A stretch of DNA of 6,751 nucleotides, taken from assembly GCA_964477485.1 (NCBI GenBank), contig CAYZEE010000048.1, positions 1 to 6,751 on the forward strand, read 5' to 3'. The notes beneath the pieces are model-generated. The model saw nothing but the letters and a program-made list of their open reading frames with translations, had not been told where the DNA came from and searched no databases. Shown here in pieces: positions 4,291 to 6,751 of this stretch. Made by a program: the position numbers and the translations under genes. Each line of letters opens with the position of its first letter. Position 1 is the stretch's first letter. The stretch comes from CAYZEE01 sp964477485 (GTDB taxonomy: Bacteria; Patescibacteriota; Microgenomatia; Levybacterales; UBA12049).

Positions 4291-4986
4291 TTAGCGAGGA
4301 ACAATTGGTGGTGGCGAAACTGCGGGAGGAGTCATCTTCATTAAATCAGGAATGGTAGTTGTCCCAACCAATAAATCAACATGTGCCATAGGGAGTTTTC
4401 CTGCCTCAGAGCTATTAACAACAGCTGCTAAAGCTGGATTTTGTTCCAAAAATTTGACAGATAGACCTCTTTGTTCCCTTTCTATTAGAGATGAAGCTTT
4501 TCTATCTGCACGTAAAAGTTCATCAATCCTAGCCTGGTTTGGTGGATTTTCTGATATAGTTCCTTCTAAGAAATCTATTTCATCATCTTCTGGTGGCATC
4601 AATTTATCAAGCTCTGCTGAAATATTATTTCGAATTCCTTCAAGACGCCTTCTCCTTGCTGATGTTAATTCTAATTCGGCATTACCAGCTTTTGAATGGT
4701 CAGGATTAATAGTGTTTACGCCACCACCTATTACAGCGCATTCTACAGGAGCCTGTGTAGCGTTACCACCAACGTCAAACAAGTACTTCCATCCTGGCTG
4801 ATTTTTTGGGTTTGGTTCTACTGCTACACGAAGTGAAACTCTTGTACCAGCATCTAAGGTTGTATATCCTTGCGCTGCCATTTCCCTTTCTAATTTCTGA
4901 GTATCGATTACGGATACTTTAGTTTCAGTTACTAATCTTTCTCTTTCGGAATCCTGTTGTCCTTGAAAATTTCCCTCAGCATCCAT
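4291..4986 (-). CDS. Orphan hypothetical protein, helical middle and proline-rich tail
   Basis: No known family is recognised. The preferred start at 4986 gives 231 aa; the frame also has an ATG at 5004, but that lies upstream of the -10 box and would be outside the predicted mRNA. The protein begins MDAEGNFQGQQDSERE and has no signal peptide or membrane segment. An N-terminal part with beta-type segments (about 20-85 of the shorter form) includes VSLRVAVEPNPKNQPGWKYL and VECAVIGGG with the only cysteine. A charged, likely coiled or hairpin helical region (105-180) contains SARRRRLEGIRNNISAELDK. The end is proline-rich: MTPPAVSPPPIVPR. Its composition (Ala, Glu, Arg, Pro) contrasts with the lysine- and isoleucine-rich neighbours, hinting at a different origin. 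It stands alone, with 600 nt of non-coding DNA downstream. Confidence 0.7.
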   Translation of the reverse strand: MDAEGNFQGQQDSERERLVTETKVSVIDTQKLEREMAAQGYTTLDAGTRVSLRVAVEPNPKNQPGWKYLFDVGGNATQAPVECAVIGGGVNTINPDHSKAGNAELELTSARRRRLEGIRNNISAELDKLMPPEDDEIDFLEGTISENPPNQARIDELLRADRKASSLIEREQRGLSVKFLEQNPALAAVVNSSEAGKLPMAHVDLLVGTTTIPDLMKMTPPAVSPPPIVPR

Positions 4987-4993
4987 ATATATA

Positions 4994-5023
4994 AATATAA
5001 TCATAAAGAGTTACGATAGTCAA
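4994..5023 (-). promoter_or_regulatory. Promoter of the orphan gene at 4986
   Basis: On the minus strand TTGACT (5018-5023, five of six consensus bases) and TATATT (4994-4999) are 18 nt apart. The -10 ends 7 nt before the ATG at 4986, so the mRNA would begin on or 1 nt before the start codon. There is no Shine-Dalgarno. The layout mirrors the PadR and DUF1801 promoters. Confidence 0.65.
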
Positions 5024-5028
5024 TATAG

Positions 5029-5202
5029 CAATCTCAAACAAAAACTGGGAAACCACCGGGGAATGTCCGTAACAAGACAAGCCTCTTTCCTTTCCTGGTA
5101 TATGGCGTTTACCAGGATAAAAACAGAGAAAGATCTGAAGAAATTATGGGCTTACTGGAAAAAGAGATTTTTGCGAAATTTGCAACTGAGAATGACATTT
5201 AA
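5029..5202 (+). pseudogene. Startless ORF remnant between divergent promoters
   Basis: A frame bounded by a TAG at 5026-5028 and ending with TAA at 5200-5202 (57 codons) lacks a start codon. It reads SLFPFLVYGVYQDKNRERSE and then EIMGLLEKEIFAKFATENDI, a charged amphipathic helix typical of a real C-terminus. A second + frame with an ATG near 5063 is also open, but its composition is less protein-like. No family is recognised. It is probably the tail of a gene whose front was removed when the orphan gene or its promoter arrived. Confidence 0.35.
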
Positions 5203-5216
5203 TTCCCGCCTGAAAG

Positions 5217-5246
5217 TTGCAAACCTGAGTTAGGTGGGTATATACT
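5217..5246 (+). promoter_or_regulatory. Promoter of the + strand GNAT gene
   Basis: TTGCAA (5217-5222) and TATACT (5241-5246) are separated by 18 nt. The -10 ends 9 nt before the ATG at 5256, predicting a leader of about 3 nt and no Shine-Dalgarno. Confidence 0.55.
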
Positions 5247-5255
5247 GATTTTGCG

Positions 5256-5723
5256 ATGAAAATGGCGATAAGAAGGTATAAATCCTCTGATAAAAAAGAC
5301 GTTTTTGACCTTCATGTCCGGGCTTTAAAAAGTATTGATGCCTATATGTATACCGGTAAGTGGGAGGAAGATTTTGAGGATATCGAGGGAATATATATTA
5401 ACAACAAGGGGGAATTTTTGGTAGGGTTAATTGACGGGAAAATTATTGCCATGGGGGCGTTAAGGAAATTTAACGAGGATATAGTTGAACTTAGGAGGAT
5501 GCGGGTGGATCCGGTTTACCAAAGACAGGGTTATGGTCAGGCAATCCTTGATGCTTTGGAGAAAAAGGCCAAGGAGCAAGGCTATAGAATAATCCAACTT
5601 GATACTTCCATTAAACAGATTCCAGCGCAAAAGTTTTACGAAAAAAATGATTATAAAGAGACAAGAAGGGAGAAAGAAGGCTGGATTGTCGAAAAGATTA
5701 CTTACCAAAAAGTATTGAAGTGA
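5256..5723 (+). CDS. GNAT-family N-acetyltransferase
   Basis: This 155-aa protein has the full GNAT fold and normal length. It begins AIRRYKSSDKKDVFDLH, then GEFLVGLIDGKIIAMGALRK (52-71, strands 2-4). Motif A for acetyl-CoA binding is VELRRMRVDPVYQRQGYGQA (77-96), with the QRQGYG pyrophosphate loop. Motif B is IQLDTSIKQIPAQKFYEKNDY (113-133). It transfers an acetyl group from acetyl-CoA to an amine; the substrate cannot be read from the sequence. A second ATG two codons on (MAIRRY) is an alternative start, but the promoter spacing fits the first. It is convergent with another GNAT gene, with only 1 nt between the two stops. Confidence 0.85.
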   Translation: MKMAIRRYKSSDKKDVFDLHVRALKSIDAYMYTGKWEEDFEDIEGIYINNKGEFLVGLIDGKIIAMGALRKFNEDIVELRRMRVDPVYQRQGYGQAILDALEKKAKEQGYRIIQLDTSIKQIPAQKFYEKNDYKETRREKEGWIVEKITYQKVLK

Positions 5724-5724
5724 T

Positions 5725-6150
5725 TTAGAGAAATTTAGTGAAGATTCGGTAATCCTGGTGGGCGTGGTGATCTCTCAATTCTCCGGTTATGGAAAATCCA
5801 AGCGATTTGTAGAATTTCGAAGTCCTGTTCGACCTTGAAGTGTGAAGAAAAATTTTGTGTATTTTGCGGGCTTTTGCAATTTTCTCGGCTTTTGACATAA
5901 GAGCCGTTCCTATACCGCTTCTTTGTTTTTCGTGTTTAACGATAAGGCTTTCTATACGCATTACTCCAGCCTGCATTGTTAACTCTAAGACTCCTGCGGT
6001 TTCATCATCTTCCACTGCCAAAAGTATCTTTTTATCCTTTACCCAATCAATCGTTATGCCGTAATCAATGAAGTCTGATTTTTCCCACTCATGTTTCTGG
6101 AAGGATAGAATTTCTTCGGATGATACTTCTAACTCCTTTATTTTAAGCAT
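5725..6150 (-). CDS. GNAT-family N-acetyltransferase
   Basis: This 141-aa cytosolic protein is a compact GNAT: KILLAVEDDETAGVLELTMQ (41-60), then motif A VMRIESLIVKHEKQRSGIGT (63-82), where KQRSGIG binds the acetyl-CoA pyrophosphate. Helix ALMSKAEKIAKARKI follows, then motif B FLHTSRSNRTSKFYKSLGF (101-119) and the tail GELRDHHAHQDYRIFTKFL. The substrate is unknown. It differs clearly from the convergent GNAT at 5256-5723, so they are not a recent duplication. No Shine-Dalgarno or own promoter is obvious; the tRNA-Ala gene ends 30 nt upstream on the same strand, so the gene may be transcribed from the tRNA promoter and released by tRNA 3' processing. Confidence 0.85.
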   Translation of the reverse strand: MLKIKELEVSSEEILSFQKHEWEKSDFIDYGITIDWVKDKKILLAVEDDETAGVLELTMQAGVMRIESLIVKHEKQRSGIGTALMSKAEKIAKARKIHKIFLHTSRSNRTSKFYKSLGFSITGELRDHHAHQDYRIFTKFL

Positions 6151-6180
6151 AGCCGAGGGGTATTGGAAATCTTTATGCAG

Positions 6181-6251
6181 TGGACCCGAGGGGAATCGAA
6201 CCCCTTTCTACTCCATGCCATGGAGTCGTTCTACCGGTATACTACGGGCCC
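6181..6251 (-). tRNA. tRNA-Ala (anticodon GGC)
   Basis: A 71-nt cloverleaf folds on the minus strand. The acceptor stem GGGCCCG pairs with CGGGTCC, including the G3-U70 wobble that defines alanine tRNAs, with discriminator A73. The anticodon stem ACTCC/GGAGT closes a 7-base loop ATGGCAT with anticodon GGC. The T arm is AGGGG-TTCGATT-CCCCT. The CCA end is not encoded. The D stem GTAT/GAAC holds only weakly, with an A12-A23 mismatch and a T13-G22 wobble. It reads GCC and GCU codons and precedes a GNAT gene. Confidence 0.92.
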
Positions 6252-6264
6252 GCAGTTTCACCAG

Positions 6265-6293
6265 ATTATAAATCAATTCAAATGAAGTTTCCA
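6265..6293 (-). promoter_or_regulatory. Promoter of tRNA-Ala (and possibly the GNAT gene)
   Basis: On the minus strand a perfect TATAAT (6265-6270) is preceded at 17 nt by TGGAAA (6288-6293), a 4-of-6 match to TTGACA. The -10 ends 13 nt before the tRNA 5' end, giving a leader of about 7 nt. Confidence 0.6.
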
Positions 6294-6312
6294 GCGCGGG
6301 AAATGATGGTTA

Positions 6313-6321
6313 TGTTATACT
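6313..6321 (+). promoter_or_regulatory. Extended -10 promoter of the Nudix-like gene
   Basis: TG (6313-6314), one base, then TATACT (6316-6321) matches the extended -10 pattern. No good -35 is seen. The box ends 12 nt before the ATG at 6334, implying a leader of about 6 nt. It is divergent from the tRNA-Ala promoter about 45 bp away. Confidence 0.5.
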
Positions 6322-6333
6322 TTACCTGAAAAT

Positions 6334-6751
6334 ATGGCGCCGCGACTATCTATAAAACTGGTCATCTTCAGCGTTTTGGATGATAAGCTGAAAGTTTTCA
6401 TCAGGGGAAAAATGCTGCCTGCCGGCAATATTGCGCGGGGCAAATCTCTTGACAAATCCGCCAAGAGGCTGATTCCGGCAAATTTGAAGTCCGGCATTTC
6501 GGACTATTATATCGAACAGCTTTATACCATCTCATCCTCCGGAAAAGGGGAGCCGGGGATTGCCGTAATATATTTTGTACTGGTGCCGGGCTATTCGATC
6601 AATGATAAAGATGAAAATATGTTTGCGGACTGCGAGAAAATAGGAAAAAATATATCAGAGCATCACATAATCTCCTATGCGGTTCAGCGCTTGCGGTGGA
6701 AAGTGGAATATACAAATGTGGTTTACAGTCTTCTTGCCGATGAGTTTACAC
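6334..6751 (+). CDS. Nudix-like protein with degenerate Nudix box (partial, NrtR-like)
   Basis: The frame runs from ATG 6334 to the window edge (139 aa, incomplete). It aligns by eye with Nudix proteins of the ADP-ribose pyrophosphatase/NrtR type: an N-terminal strand SIKLVIFSVLDDKLKVFIRG (6-25), then MLPAGN where catalytic members have LPGG, the strand YYIEQLYTIS (58-67), IAVIYFVLVPGY (76-87), and the tail ISYAVQRLRWKVEYTNVVY (123 onward), typical of the region leading into the NrtR winged helix. The Nudix box (about 31-54) reads GKSLDKSAKRLIPANLKSG: the helix REUxEE glutamates are absent, so Mg-dependent hydrolysis is unlikely. A ligand-sensing regulator or an inactive relative fits better; any DNA-binding domain would lie beyond the window. 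Confidence 0.65.
   Translation, partial: MAPRLSIKLVIFSVLDDKLKVFIRGKMLPAGNIARGKSLDKSAKRLIPANLKSGISDYYIEQLYTISSSGKGEPGIAVIYFVLVPGYSINDKDENMFADCEKIGKNISEHHIISYAVQRLRWKVEYTNVVYSLLADEFT

Noticed and set aside
4352..4801. 149-aa + strand open frame opposite the orphan gene
   Set aside because: Serine/leucine-rich shadow with no promoter; the minus-strand frame has a promoter at its start and a more natural composition.
5855..6271. Short + strand frames across the GNAT and tRNA-Ala
   Set aside because: Shadows; the one at 6068-6271 runs through the tRNA antisense, a common false ORF.

Overview
The window reads like a gene-dense accessory stretch of a small-genome bacterium, most likely a Patescibacteria/CPR lineage, possibly Microgenomates. 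The case rests on TATAAT-type promoters, a bacterial tRNA-Ala without an encoded CCA, short single-domain proteins (DUF1801, SHOCT, DUF302, PadR, GNAT, Nudix-like), moderate-to-low GC, and a freestanding threonyl-tRNA-synthetase editing-type domain. The lineage call is inference. No phage, transposase, CRISPR array or rRNA was seen.

Left part (1-1561, + strand): the tail of an unidentified CDS; a DUF1801 protein (274-636) with an extended -10 box 6 nt before its ATG; a nucleoside 2-deoxyribosyltransferase-like protein (669-1097); and, in frame right behind its TGA, the C-terminal half of a VOC/glyoxalase-family gene with no start (1098-1301). Positions 1302-1561 hold only stop-free fragments, one of them resembling a GNAT C-terminus on the minus strand.

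Centre (1556-3696, - strand): an apparent operon reading PadR regulator (3657-3274), DsrE-family pseudogene (3277-3061), DUF302 protein (3071-2685), ThrRS-editing-domain homologue (2688-2296), then after a stem-loop an exported/membrane-anchored SHOCT protein (2233-1556). Consecutive ATGA overlaps tie the first genes together. A good sigma70-type promoter and an inverted repeat lie directly at the PadR start, suggesting autoregulation and a nearly leaderless mRNA. DsrE and DUF302 suggest a thiol/sulfur or redox theme, but that is inference.

Gap 3697-4290 contains no convincing gene. It does contain a compact element (3819-3926) of an outer 7-bp stem enclosing two crossing, mutually exclusive 7-8-bp stems, and an open but startless minus-strand frame (3949-4158).

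Right part (4291-6751): an orphan 231-aa minus-strand protein with its own promoter; a startless + strand remnant (5029-5202); two convergent GNAT acetyltransferases whose stops are 1 nt apart (5256-5723 + and 6150-5725 -); tRNA-Ala(GGC) on the minus strand just upstream of the second GNAT; and a divergent, truncated Nudix-like gene whose Nudix box has lost its catalytic glutamates.

Two themes stand out: a recurrent promoter-on-start-codon layout (274, 3657, 4986, 5256), which revises two start codons, and an unusual density of broken gene remnants for a presumed reduced genome.
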